Shown piece by piece: positions 34,879-44,281 of a DNA stretch of 64,000 bases. The stretch covers positions 1-64,000 of the forward strand of contig CATLFX010000004.1 of the NCBI GenBank assembly GCA_949935795.1. Reading direction: 5' to 3'. This DNA comes from an uncultured Oscillospiraceae bacterium. Lineage in GTDB: Bacteria; Bacillota; Clostridia; Oscillospirales; Oscillospiraceae. The number at the start of each line of letters is the position of its first letter. Position 1 is the stretch's first letter. Under the pieces are notes generated by a model. That model searched no databases. It was given only the letters and a program-made list of their open reading frames with translations, and was not told where the DNA came from. The translations under genes and the position numbers were made by a program.

Positions 34879-35553
34879 ATGGCCGCATCGTACAGCGCCC
34901 GGGAACGGGCGTATCAGGAGCTGCGCTCCCGTATTTTGAATCTTGAATTGAAGCCCAACGACATCCTCAACGACAAGGCGCTGGCCCAGGAGATGGAGAT
35001 GAGCCGCACCCCCATCCACGAGGCCATCATCACCCTGGGGCTGGCGAATTTGGTGGTGGTCCGCCCCCAGAGCGGCACCTACGTGGCCCCCATCGACACC
35101 GAGATCGTGGAGATGGAGCAGTTTGACCGCTTCGCCCTGGAAAAGGAGATGGTGCTCCGGGCCATCCTGCGGATGGACGGCGAAGCGGTCCGGCAGTACC
35201 GGGAGAATCTCCAGATTTACCAGATTTACCTGGACTCCCGGGACGCGGACCGGCGGGCCAGGCTCTTCGAGCTGGACAACGCCTTTCACCGCATCGCCTT
35301 TGAGCTCAACGGGATGGGGCCCCACTTCGGCTGGATGCACGGGCGGCAGCACCACATCGAGCGGGTGCGGGTGCTCAGCTTCGTGATGGACCTGGACAAG
35401 ACCATCATCGACGAGCACCGGGCGCTGGTGGACGCCATGGAGGCGCGGGACGCCGCCGCAGCCGTCCGGGCCCTGGAGGACCACCTGAATCTGTACCGCA
35501 AGCATCTGGGGGAGATGCGGGCGGTTTATCCCCACTATTTCCAGTACAAATAG
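34879..35553 (+). CDS. GntR (FadR/FCD-type) transcriptional regulator
   Basis: AYQELRSRILNLELKPNDILNDKALAQEMEMSRTPIHEAIITLGLANLVVVRPQSGTYVAPID wHTH plus FCD-like C-terminus. Confidence 0.92.
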   Translation: MAASYSARERAYQELRSRILNLELKPNDILNDKALAQEMEMSRTPIHEAIITLGLANLVVVRPQSGTYVAPIDTEIVEMEQFDRFALEKEMVLRAILRMDGEAVRQYRENLQIYQIYLDSRDADRRARLFELDNAFHRIAFELNGMGPHFGWMHGRQHHIERVRVLSFVMDLDKTIIDEHRALVDAMEARDAAAAVRALEDHLNLYRKHLGEMRAVYPHYFQYK

Positions 35554-35580
35554 TAATCATGAAACCTCAAGCGCCTCTTC

Positions 35581-35613
35581 TCAGCAGAAACGGACAGTTT
35601 CTGCTGATTTTTT
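35581..35613 (+). terminator. Intrinsic terminator of gntR
   Basis: TCAGCAGAAAC-GGACA-GTTTCTGCTGA-TTTTTT. Confidence 0.88.
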
Positions 35614-35712
35614 ATACATATTGCATATTAATTTCCAGTTATACCCTGGAAATTGCGCGATTTTCCGGCATTGTGCACAAAAAACACCGTTGTATTTCTC
35701 GCAACTGTCAGC

Positions 35713-35744
35713 TTGAAAATGATATATTAACATATTAAAATATC
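35713..35744 (+). promoter_or_regulatory. Promoter with overlapping imperfect palindrome (putative GntR operator) of TRAP/uronate operon
   Basis: TTGAAA-17 nt-TAAAAT; palindrome GATATATTAACATATTAAAATATC covers spacer and -10. Confidence 0.5.
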
Positions 35745-35855
35745 AAACGAGCGGGGTGTGAGCATGTGTTTACCGCCGGAGCGATTCGCCCGGACGGCCC
35801 CGCAAGGCGGCAAATGCACGCTTCGCGCTCAAATCGAGACTAGGAGGAGTCAGAA

Positions 35856-36872
35856 ATGAGAATCAAGAAGTTCCTGGCCGGCATGCTGTGCGCCGCTCTT
35901 CTCTGCTCTCTGGCCGCCTGCGGCGGGCCGGGCGGCGTCGGAGAGACCAACGCCGATGGGGAGAAGGTCTTTCACCTTCGGCTGGCCCACAATCTGGCGG
36001 AGGACCACGCGGTCCACATCGCCATGACCGCCTGGGCCGAGGCCGTGAAGGAGAAGTCCAACGGCTCCATCACCATCCAGATCTTCCCCAACGGAACCCT
36101 GGGCAGCGAGACGGACTGCATCACCATCATGCGGGCGGGCGGCCTGGATATGACAAAGGTGTCCGCCGCCACCCTGGGCAACTTTAAAAACGAGTGGAAC
36201 GCCCTGTCCGTGCCCTACGTGTTCAACGACAAGGACCACTACTATAACGTGATGGACGGCGAGATCGCTCAGGATATGTACCAGCTCACCGCCGACGCGG
36301 GCTTCATCGGCCTGACCTGGCTGGACTCCGGCTCCCGCTCCTTCTACACCGCTAAGACCCCCATCCGCACCCCGGCGGACCTGAAGGGGCTCAAAATTCG
36401 CACCATGGACTCCCAGATGGCCATCGACATGATGAACGCTTTGGGAGGCTCCGCCCAGGTCATGGGCTACAGCGAGATCTACACCGGCATGCAGCAGGGC
36501 AACGTGGACGGCGCGGAGAACAACGTCACCGCCCTGCGGGACCACAGCGACGTGACCCAGTACTACTGCTTTGACGAGCACACCCGCATCCCCGACATCA
36601 TTGTGCTGTCCAAGACGGTGTGGGACCAGATGTCCGACAACCAGAAGCAGATCCTGAAGGACACCGCCGCCGACATGACCGACGGCTATAAGCAGGCCTG
36701 GAAGGACTTTGAGGACGAGGTGCTGGAGGCCGCCGTGAACAACGGCGTGGAGCTGATCCGGGACGTGGACATGGCCGCTTTCCAGTCCGCCTGCCAGCCC
36801 ATCTACGAGAAGCTCAAGACCAGCGACCCCGGGGTGTACTCCTACGTGGAGCGCATCCAGAACGCGGGCTAG
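35856..36872 (+). CDS. dctP: TRAP transporter solute-binding protein DctP
   Basis: Lipoprotein signal (LLCSLAACGG); AHNLAEDHAVHIAMTAWAEAVKEKSNGSITIQIFPNGTLGSETD. Confidence 0.95.
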   Translation: MRIKKFLAGMLCAALLCSLAACGGPGGVGETNADGEKVFHLRLAHNLAEDHAVHIAMTAWAEAVKEKSNGSITIQIFPNGTLGSETDCITIMRAGGLDMTKVSAATLGNFKNEWNALSVPYVFNDKDHYYNVMDGEIAQDMYQLTADAGFIGLTWLDSGSRSFYTAKTPIRTPADLKGLKIRTMDSQMAIDMMNALGGSAQVMGYSEIYTGMQQGNVDGAENNVTALRDHSDVTQYYCFDEHTRIPDIIVLSKTVWDQMSDNQKQILKDTAADMTDGYKQAWKDFEDEVLEAAVNNGVELIRDVDMAAFQSACQPIYEKLKTSDPGVYSYVERIQNAG

Positions 36873-36912
36873 TTCTTTTTCTTGAAAGAAAAAGAACCAA
36901 AAAGAACTTTTA
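36872..36912 (+). repeat. Hairpin-AAAAAGAACTT element between dctP and dctQ
   Basis: GTTCTTTTTCTT-GA-AAGAAAAAGAAC-CAAAAAGAACTTTT; begins in the dctP stop codon. Confidence 0.7.
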
Positions 36913-37008
36913 ATCCGCTTCGTCTGCGGGCGGTGACCATATCCTTCCCGCCCGGTGACGAAAGGGTTCCTGATTGAGAGCCTGTTTATGACATAAGGAG
37001 ATGACATC

Positions 37009-37485
37009 GTGAAGAAATTTGAGAAAATTTTGGACGCGGCCATGCGCTTCCTCATGGCCCTGTTCATGCTGGCCCTGCTGCTGGGCGGCACCTGGCAGAT
37101 CGTCACCAAGCTGGCCGGACACCCCTCCACCGTCACCGATGAGTTTCTGCGCTTTGTGCTGATCTGGGCCTCCCTGATCGGCTCCGCCTACTGCTTCTAC
37201 CGGGATGAGCACCTGTCCCTGGACCTGGTGAAGGACCGGGTGAAGGGCCCCGCCGCCGCCGTGCTGGCGGTGTTCATCGAGGCGATGGTGCTGTTCTTCG
37301 TCTGCTTCGTGTTCATCTTCGGCGGCTTCCGGCTGGCCATGTACGCCATCAACAACTCCCCCGTCATGCACCTGTCCTATCACTTCCTGTATGCCATCCT
37401 GCCCCTGTCCGGCGTGTTCATCGTCATCGCCCGGATCTTGAAGTATATCCAGTATTTCACCGATAAAAAAGGAGGGGACGCGTAA
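37009..37485 (+). CDS. dctQ: TRAP transporter small permease DctQ
   Basis: Four TM segments; DEFLRFVLIWASLIGSAYCFYRDEHLSLDLV. Confidence 0.94.
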   Translation: MKKFEKILDAAMRFLMALFMLALLLGGTWQIVTKLAGHPSTVTDEFLRFVLIWASLIGSAYCFYRDEHLSLDLVKDRVKGPAAAVLAVFIEAMVLFFVCFVFIFGGFRLAMYAINNSPVMHLSYHFLYAILPLSGVFIVIARILKYIQYFTDKKGGDA

Positions 37486-38801
37486 TGCTGCTCACTGTTT
37501 TGGTCCTGTTTGGGTCCTTCTTCGTCATGCTGCTGGCGGGTGTGCCCATCTCCGCCGGCATCGGCATCGCCTCCATCATCACCGCCCTGGCCAGCGGCAT
37601 TCCCGCCGACACCCTGGCGGTGGTGGCCTCCCTGCGCTGCTTCTCCGGCCTGGACTCCTTCGCCCTGCTGGCCCTGCCCTTCTTCTCCCTGGGCGGCAAC
37701 ATCATGAATAAGGGCGGCATCGCCCGCCGCCTGGTCCGGCTGGCCCGCCTGCTGGTGGGCTGGGTCCCCGGCTACCTGGCCACCACCAACGTGCTGGCCA
37801 ACATGTTCTTCGGCGCGGTGTCCGGCTCCTCCGTGGCCGCCACCTCCGCCATGGGCTCCATTATGAGCCCCCTGGAGCTGGACGAGGGCTATGACCCCAA
37901 CTACTCCGCCGCGGTCAACATCTGCTCCGCCCCCACCGGCATCCTGATCCCGCCCAGCGGGCCCCTCATCCTGTACTCCATCACCGCGGGCGGCGTGTCC
38001 GTGGCGGCCCTGTTCATGGGCGGCTATCTCACCGGCGCTCTGCTGGGCATCGCCGTGGCGGCGCTGGCCATTTTCCTGGCCGTCAGGAAGGGCTACAAGA
38101 AGTCTGAGGTCAAGGAGACCGATCCCGCCTGGAAGATCTGGGTGGACGCCATTCCCTCCCTGCTGGCCGTCATCATCGTCATGGGCGGCATCCTGGGCGG
38201 CTTCTTCACCGCCACCGAGGCCGGCGTGGTCATGTGCCTGTACTGCGGCCTGCTGGCTGTTATCTACCGGGAGATGGATTTCAAGACCTTCTACGACCTG
38301 CTGGCGGACACCATGAAGAGCTCCGCCACCATCCTCTTCCTCATCGCCGCCTCCTCCATCATGTCCTTCGTCATGTCCTATACCGGCATCCCCGCCGCCA
38401 TCAGCCAGGGCCTGATGAGCGTGTCCGACAACCGCTACGTGCTGCTGCTCATCATGAACGTGTTCCTGCTGGTCATGGGCATGTTCCTGGACCTGACCCC
38501 CGCCGTGCTCATCTTTACCCCCATCTTCCTGCCCATCGCCCGGAGCATCGGCATGAGCGACGTCCACTTCGGCCTGATGCTCATCATGAACCTGGGTATC
38601 GGCTCGGTCACCCCGCCTGTGGGCTCCTGCCTGTTCGTGGGCTGCGGCGTGGGCCACGTGAAGATCGAGGGCGTCACCAAGTACATTGTGCCCATTTTCG
38701 CCGCTATGGTGGCGGCCCTGTTCGTCATCACCTTTATCCCCGCCATCCCGCTGATCGTCCCCTATCTGTGCAAGCTGGTGCCCTCCTTCTGGTGGGGCTG
38801 A
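37485..38801 (+). CDS. dctM: TRAP transporter large permease DctM
   Basis: GVPISAGIGIASIITAL...FFSLGGNIMNKGGIARRLVRLARLLVGWVPGYLATTNVLANMFFGAVSGSSVA. Confidence 0.96.
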   Translation: MLLTVLVLFGSFFVMLLAGVPISAGIGIASIITALASGIPADTLAVVASLRCFSGLDSFALLALPFFSLGGNIMNKGGIARRLVRLARLLVGWVPGYLATTNVLANMFFGAVSGSSVAATSAMGSIMSPLELDEGYDPNYSAAVNICSAPTGILIPPSGPLILYSITAGGVSVAALFMGGYLTGALLGIAVAALAIFLAVRKGYKKSEVKETDPAWKIWVDAIPSLLAVIIVMGGILGGFFTATEAGVVMCLYCGLLAVIYREMDFKTFYDLLADTMKSSATILFLIAASSIMSFVMSYTGIPAAISQGLMSVSDNRYVLLLIMNVFLLVMGMFLDLTPAVLIFTPIFLPIARSIGMSDVHFGLMLIMNLGIGSVTPPVGSCLFVGCGVGHVKIEGVTKYIVPIFAAMVAALFVITFIPAIPLIVPYLCKLVPSFWWG

Positions 38802-38903
38802 GCCCGCGCGTGTAATTCATGATCCCCGGGGTCTCCGGCTCCAGCGCCGGGGACTCCGGGGAAGCGCCCCCTTTCATTTAAAATCTGACAGGAGTGATAC
38901 GCC

Positions 38904-41462
38904 ATGAAAATCTGTTCCGCCGTCACCGGACTGGAGCGCCTGGACGGCGCCTTCCTGCTGCACACCAACTGCGCCGACGTCAAGCTGTACTTTGTCACCG
39001 ACGAGATCATCCGTGTCCGCGCCTCCTTTGACAAGGAGCTGGCGGAGGAGTCCTACGTGCTGGCCGCCACCGCTTGGGAGGACCGCTTAGACCCCCTGTT
39101 TGAGAAGGAGCGCACCCGCCTCCAGCCCGTCCGGCCCAACCTCACGGAAGGGGACAAGACGCTGGTGTTCGACACCGGCAAGCTCCGCCTGGAGGTGGAC
39201 AGGGACCCCATCTCCTTCCGGCTCTACGACCACGAAAACACCCTGCTCTACGAGGACTTGGCGGGCAATCCCTTTGTGCTGGACTCCAACAACCGGGTGA
39301 CCCACTACAGCCGGATGGAGGAGGAGGACTGCTTCTACGGCTTCGGCGAGAAGGCGGGGCCGCTGAACAAGAACAAGGAGTTCCTCCGGGAGCGGGCCAC
39401 CGACGCTATGGGCTACAACGCGGAGAAGATGGACACCCTGTACAAGCACATCCCCTTCTACATCCGCCTGAGCCGGACCACCAGGAAGGCGGTGGGCCTG
39501 TTCTACCACAATTTCTACGAGTCCGTGTTCAACATGGGCCGGGAGAAGAGCAATTACTGGCCCCGTTACACCTACTGGCAGGCGGACGGCGGCGATATCG
39601 ACCTGTTCCTGCTGGGCGGAAACACTCTGGCCCGCATCGTGGACAACTACACCCTGCTGACCGGCCGTCCCGCCCTGCTGCCCAAGCGGGCGCTGGGCTA
39701 CCAGGGTTCCTCCATGTACTACCCCGAGCTGGAGAAGGACAGCGACGACGCGGTGCTGGACTTCATCGACACCATCAAGGAGGAGGGCTTCCCCATCGAC
39801 GGGTTCCACCTGTCCTCCGGCTACACCAGCTATCAGAACCGCCGGTGCGTGTTCACCTGGAACACCACCCGGTTCAAGGACCCCAGGGCCTACTTCGCGG
39901 CCATGAACGAGAAAGGGGCCCAGAACGTGCCCAACGTAAAGCCGGGCATCCTGCTGATGCACCCCTGGTTCCAGGAGTTTGTGGACAAGGGCGTATTTGT
40001 CAAGGCGTCGGACAGCGACGGGTACGGCGTGGGCAAATGGTGGGGCGGCGACGGCGCCTTCTGGGACTACACCAAGCCCGAGGCCCGGGAGGCATGGAAG
40101 AAGTACCTCACCGACAACGTCATCGACGTGGGCACCAACTCCATCTGGAACGACAACTGCGAGTACGACAGCCTGCTGGACAAGGACTGCCGGTGCGACT
40201 TCGACGGCAAGGGGGGCACCATCGCCCAACTCAAGCCCATCATGTGCACCATTATGTGTAAGATCGGTGGGGACGCGGTGGTGGAGCACGACCCCAATGC
40301 CCGGCCCTATATGGTGTGCCGTAGCGGCTCAGCGGGCATTCAGCAGTACGCCCAGAACTGGTGCGGCGACAACTGCACCAGCTGGACCTCCCTGCAATAC
40401 AATATCCCCATCATCACCGGCATGGGCCTGTCCGGCCAGCCCAACGAGGGCGCGGACATCGGCGGCTTCGCCGGACCCGCCCCCGACGAGGAGCTGTTCG
40501 TCCGCTGGGTGCAGAACGGCGTGTTCCAGCCCCGGTTCTCCATCCACTCCGCCAGCAACGACAACACCGTCACCGAGCCCTGGATGTACCGCAATTCCGC
40601 CGGGCTCATCCGGGACGCCATCCTGCTGCGCTACCGCCTGACCCCCTACCTGTACTCCGCCGAGTACGAGGCCAGCCAGACCGGCGCGCCCATCATGCGG
40701 GCCCTGGTGTATGAGTTCCAGGACGACCCCGGCGTCTATGACGAGAGCTTTGAGTTCCTCTATGGCCGGGATATCCTGGTGGCCAACGTCATCGAGCCGG
40801 GGGCCAGGACCCGGAAGGTCTACCTCCCCGCGGGCTGCAAGTGGTACGACTGGAACGACAACTTCAAGTGCTACGAGGGCGGCCAGACCATCGAGGTCCC
40901 CGTGACGCTTGAGACCATCCCCATGTTCATCCGGGAGGGAGCAATCATCCCCATGGCGTCCAACCAGCTGATGAGCATGGAGCGGGACCACGCCACCGGA
41001 CTGCACATCGTCATGGCCCCCGGCGTGGAGCGCACCTATACCCTCTATGACGACGACGGCGTGAGCAACGACTTCCGAAAGGGTGTGTTCCGCAAGACCA
41101 CCATCCATATGTCCGGTGCCGACGTGGTGAAGGTGGACTTCACCTCCGAGGGTGAGTACACGGACCATGTGAAGGACATGGAGATCGAGATGATCCGCAA
41201 GGACCGCAGCCCCTTCTGGGTGGCGCTGGGCGACGAGAAGCTGGAGCACTTCCTGAACCGCCGCAAGTTCGACGCCGCGGAAAAGGGCTGGTACTACAGC
41301 CAGACCAAAAAGGCCGTGCTGGTCAAATACCCCAACCCCGGCAGGGACATCACCCGGGGCATCGCCGATATCGGCCAGCCCCAAGAGGCCAAAACCGCCA
41401 ATGTCCAGCAGAAGGTCACCCTCACCGTTTCCTTCGAGGACTTCGATCTGATCGGGATGTGA
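38904..41462 (+). CDS. Glycoside hydrolase family 31 (cytoplasmic)
   Basis: 852 aa; FYGFGEKAGPLNKN, nucleophile-region SIWNDNCEYD, acid/base WCGDNCTSW; no signal peptide. Confidence 0.93.
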   Translation: MKICSAVTGLERLDGAFLLHTNCADVKLYFVTDEIIRVRASFDKELAEESYVLAATAWEDRLDPLFEKERTRLQPVRPNLTEGDKTLVFDTGKLRLEVDRDPISFRLYDHENTLLYEDLAGNPFVLDSNNRVTHYSRMEEEDCFYGFGEKAGPLNKNKEFLRERATDAMGYNAEKMDTLYKHIPFYIRLSRTTRKAVGLFYHNFYESVFNMGREKSNYWPRYTYWQADGGDIDLFLLGGNTLARIVDNYTLLTGRPALLPKRALGYQGSSMYYPELEKDSDDAVLDFIDTIKEEGFPIDGFHLSSGYTSYQNRRCVFTWNTTRFKDPRAYFAAMNEKGAQNVPNVKPGILLMHPWFQEFVDKGVFVKASDSDGYGVGKWWGGDGAFWDYTKPEAREAWKKYLTDNVIDVGTNSIWNDNCEYDSLLDKDCRCDFDGKGGTIAQLKPIMCTIMCKIGGDAVVEHDPNARPYMVCRSGSAGIQQYAQNWCGDNCTSWTSLQYNIPIITGMGLSGQPNEGADIGGFAGPAPDEELFVRWVQNGVFQPRFSIHSASNDNTVTEPWMYRNSAGLIRDAILLRYRLTPYLYSAEYEASQTGAPIMRALVYEFQDDPGVYDESFEFLYGRDILVANVIEPGARTRKVYLPAGCKWYDWNDNFKCYEGGQTIEVPVTLETIPMFIREGAIIPMASNQLMSMERDHATGLHIVMAPGVERTYTLYDDDGVSNDFRKGVFRKTTIHMSGADVVKVDFTSEGEYTDHVKDMEIEMIRKDRSPFWVALGDEKLEHFLNRRKFDAAEKGWYYSQTKKAVLVKYPNPGRDITRGIADIGQPQEAKTANVQQKVTLTVSFEDFDLIGM

Positions 41463-41484
41463 CCTCGGAAAGGAGCAAATCCCC

Positions 41485-43998
41485 ATGCTTTTGAAAAAAT
41501 ATGTCTCCCATGAGAAAACCCCCGTGGGCTATGTGGTCCACGGGGACCAGGCCGACGTTTTGCTGGTCTTTCTCAGCGACGACGTGATCCGCGTCCGGGT
41601 GTCCTTCTCCCGGGAGTTTCCCGAGCAGTCCTACGCCCTGGTGACCACCGCCTGGGCGGACCGGCTGGACCCCCTGTTCGCCGGGGAGCGCACCCGGATC
41701 ACCGCCCTGGACGTGCCCTGTGAGGAGACCGCCCAGGCCCTGACCTTTACCACCGCCGCCCTGAAGCTGGTGCTGAACAAGTCACCCTTCGGTTTCTCCC
41801 TGTACACCGCCGGGGGGACGTGCATCTACCGGGATCTGCCCGAGCGGGCCTTCGAGGTGGACCAGCTGGGCCGCCTCAGCCACTACTCCTGCCTGGACCG
41901 GAAGAACGACCACTTCTACGGCTTCGGCGAGAAGACCGGCCACCTGGACAAGAAGTACCGCCGCCTGCGCATGAGCCCCAAGGACGCCATCGGCCACGAC
42001 CCGGAGCACGGCGACCCCATGTACAAGCACATCCCCTTCTATATCCGTGTCAACGAGGAAAACCTCCATTCCCTGGGCCTGTTCTACCACAACTCCTACG
42101 ACTGCGTGTTCGACCTGGGCCAGGAGATCAGCGGCTACTGGGAATCCTACTGCTACTGGCAGGCGGACGGGGGCGACATCGACCTGTTCCTCCTCAACGG
42201 CCCCACGGCGGCGGACGTGGTCCGGCGCTACACCTGGCTGACGGGCCGCACCGCCCTGCCCACCAAGCAGTCCCTGGGCTTCTGCGCCTCCACCATGTAT
42301 TATGCGGAGCTGGAGAAGGACTGCGACCAGGAGATCTACAAGGTCATCGACAAGCACCTCCAGGAGAAGCTGTGGATCGACAACTTCTGGCTGGCCTCGG
42401 GCTACTCCTCCGGGGAGGAGGACGGCCTGCGCTACACCTTCAACTGGAACCACAAGCGCTTCCCCGACCCGGAGAAGTTCTTTGAGACCATGAACGCCAA
42501 GGGCATCAACGTGATTCCCAACCTGAAGCCCGGCGTGCTGAAAAACCACCCCTATGCCAAGTACTACGAGGACCGGGACGCCTTCATCAAGACCGCCGAC
42601 GGCAAGGAGGACTACTACGGCCGCTGGTGGGGCGGCGAGGGACGGTTCATCGACTTCACCGGGCCCGCCGGACGGGAGGCCTGGAAGAAGCTGCTCAAGG
42701 AGAACATCCTGGCCAAGGGCTGTACCACCGTTTGGAACGACAACTGCGAGATGGACGGGGTGGAGGACCGGGACGCCAAGTGCGACTACGAGGGCGGCCA
42801 GGGCACCATGGCGGAGCTGAAAATCATCCACTCCAACATGATGGCCTATGTGGGCTGGAAGGCCCTGGAGGAGATGTACCCCAACCAGCGGCCCTACGTC
42901 ATCAACCGGGCGGGCTTCGCGGGCATACAGCGCTACGCCCAGGTGTGGGGGGGCGACAACCTCACCGACTGGAAGACGGTGAAGTTCAACCTGGCCACCA
43001 TTATGGGCATGGGCCTGTCCGGCTGCGCCAACATGGGCTGCGATATCGGCGGCTTCGCCGGGGGCGCCCCCGAGGGGGAGCTGATGCTGCGCTGGATTCA
43101 GAGCGGCGTGTTCCAGCCCCGGTTCACCATCAACTCGGCCAACAACGACAACACCGTCACCCAGCCCTGGATGTACGAGGAGCTGCTGCCCCAGGTCCGG
43201 GCGGCCTACGCCCTGCGCTACCGCATGCTGCCCTACCTCTACTCCCTGATGTATGAGGCCAGCGTGACCGGCATGCCCGTCATGCGGCCCCTGTTCCTGG
43301 AGTTCCCGGACGACGTGAACTGCTACACCGACCAAAATCTGACCTTCATGTTTGGCCCGTCCCTGCTGGTGGCCAACGTGGTGGAGAAGGGGGCGGCGGA
43401 GCGGACCATCTACCTGCCCGCCGGGACCAAGTGGTACGACATGAACGACTTCATGCGGGAGTACGAGGGGGGCCGGACCATCACTGTTCCCGTGACCCTG
43501 GACACCATCCCCATGTTCCTGCGGGGAAGCGCCGTGTTTTTCACCAGCGAGGACGTGACCCACATCCTGTCCGACACCCTGCGCCAGCTGGACCTGACCG
43601 TCGGTGCGGAGGGGGACAGCAGCTTTGTGTTCTACGACGACGACGGCCATACACAGGACTTCAAAAAAGGCGTGTACGCCAAAACCACCATCTCCGTGAA
43701 AAGCGGCGACCGGAAGGTGATCTCCTTCCATAAGGAGGGCGGCTGGCCCGGCACGGTGGAGCGGCTGACGCTGAAGGTGGTCAGCAAGAGCAAGGGGGCC
43801 TACTGGGCCGCCGTAGACGGGGAGCGGATTCCCCGCTTCCTGGTCCGGGACAACTGGGAGGAGGCGGAGGCCGGGTGGTATTACAACCTGTCCGACCGCA
43901 CCGTGTGGATCAAGTGCCCCAAGCCCGCCAAGGATGACTTCGACATTGTGGTGTCCACAGAGAAATTCGACCTGATTGGCATGGCCGACGAGGTATGA
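41485..43998 (+). CDS. Glycoside hydrolase family 31, tandem paralogue (cytoplasmic)
   Basis: 837 aa; FYGFGEKTGHLDKK, TVWNDNCEMD, VWGGDNLTDW; no signal peptide. Confidence 0.93.
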   Translation: MLLKKYVSHEKTPVGYVVHGDQADVLLVFLSDDVIRVRVSFSREFPEQSYALVTTAWADRLDPLFAGERTRITALDVPCEETAQALTFTTAALKLVLNKSPFGFSLYTAGGTCIYRDLPERAFEVDQLGRLSHYSCLDRKNDHFYGFGEKTGHLDKKYRRLRMSPKDAIGHDPEHGDPMYKHIPFYIRVNEENLHSLGLFYHNSYDCVFDLGQEISGYWESYCYWQADGGDIDLFLLNGPTAADVVRRYTWLTGRTALPTKQSLGFCASTMYYAELEKDCDQEIYKVIDKHLQEKLWIDNFWLASGYSSGEEDGLRYTFNWNHKRFPDPEKFFETMNAKGINVIPNLKPGVLKNHPYAKYYEDRDAFIKTADGKEDYYGRWWGGEGRFIDFTGPAGREAWKKLLKENILAKGCTTVWNDNCEMDGVEDRDAKCDYEGGQGTMAELKIIHSNMMAYVGWKALEEMYPNQRPYVINRAGFAGIQRYAQVWGGDNLTDWKTVKFNLATIMGMGLSGCANMGCDIGGFAGGAPEGELMLRWIQSGVFQPRFTINSANNDNTVTQPWMYEELLPQVRAAYALRYRMLPYLYSLMYEASVTGMPVMRPLFLEFPDDVNCYTDQNLTFMFGPSLLVANVVEKGAAERTIYLPAGTKWYDMNDFMREYEGGRTITVPVTLDTIPMFLRGSAVFFTSEDVTHILSDTLRQLDLTVGAEGDSSFVFYDDDGHTQDFKKGVYAKTTISVKSGDRKVISFHKEGGWPGTVERLTLKVVSKSKGAYWAAVDGERIPRFLVRDNWEEAEAGWYYNLSDRTVWIKCPKPAKDDFDIVVSTEKFDLIGMADEV

Positions 43999-44066
43999 GA
44001 TACTTTTTCTTGAAAGAAAAAGTATCCAAAAAGAACTTTAGACCGCTGACGGCCAGAGTGTGGACT
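43999..44066 (+). repeat. Hairpin-AAAAAGAACTT-CCGCTGACGG element
   Basis: GATACTTTTTCTT-GA-AAGAAAAAGTATC-CAAAAAGAACTTTAGACCGCTGACGGCC directly after a stop codon. Confidence 0.7.
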
Positions 44067-44102
44067 GTCTCATTCCCACCCGGCCACGAAAATTGATGAA
44101 AG

Positions 44103-44146
44103 CTTGAAAGTATCCAAAAAGAACTTTGGACCGCTGACGGCCGCAG
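44103..44146 (+). repeat. Partial second copy of the same element
   Basis: CTTGAAAGTATCCAAAAAGAACTTTGGACCGCTGACGGCCGC. Confidence 0.7.
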
Positions 44147-44281
44147 GCAGACGCTGCTCCACTGCCGCCCGACGACGGACAGGCTGTTCGACATACAAAG
44201 AAACTGTTAGACCTATATGCTGATTGTGGTTTCCCGCCCGCCAGGGCGGGAAACCAGGATAAAGATTTGGAGGGATTTTCC

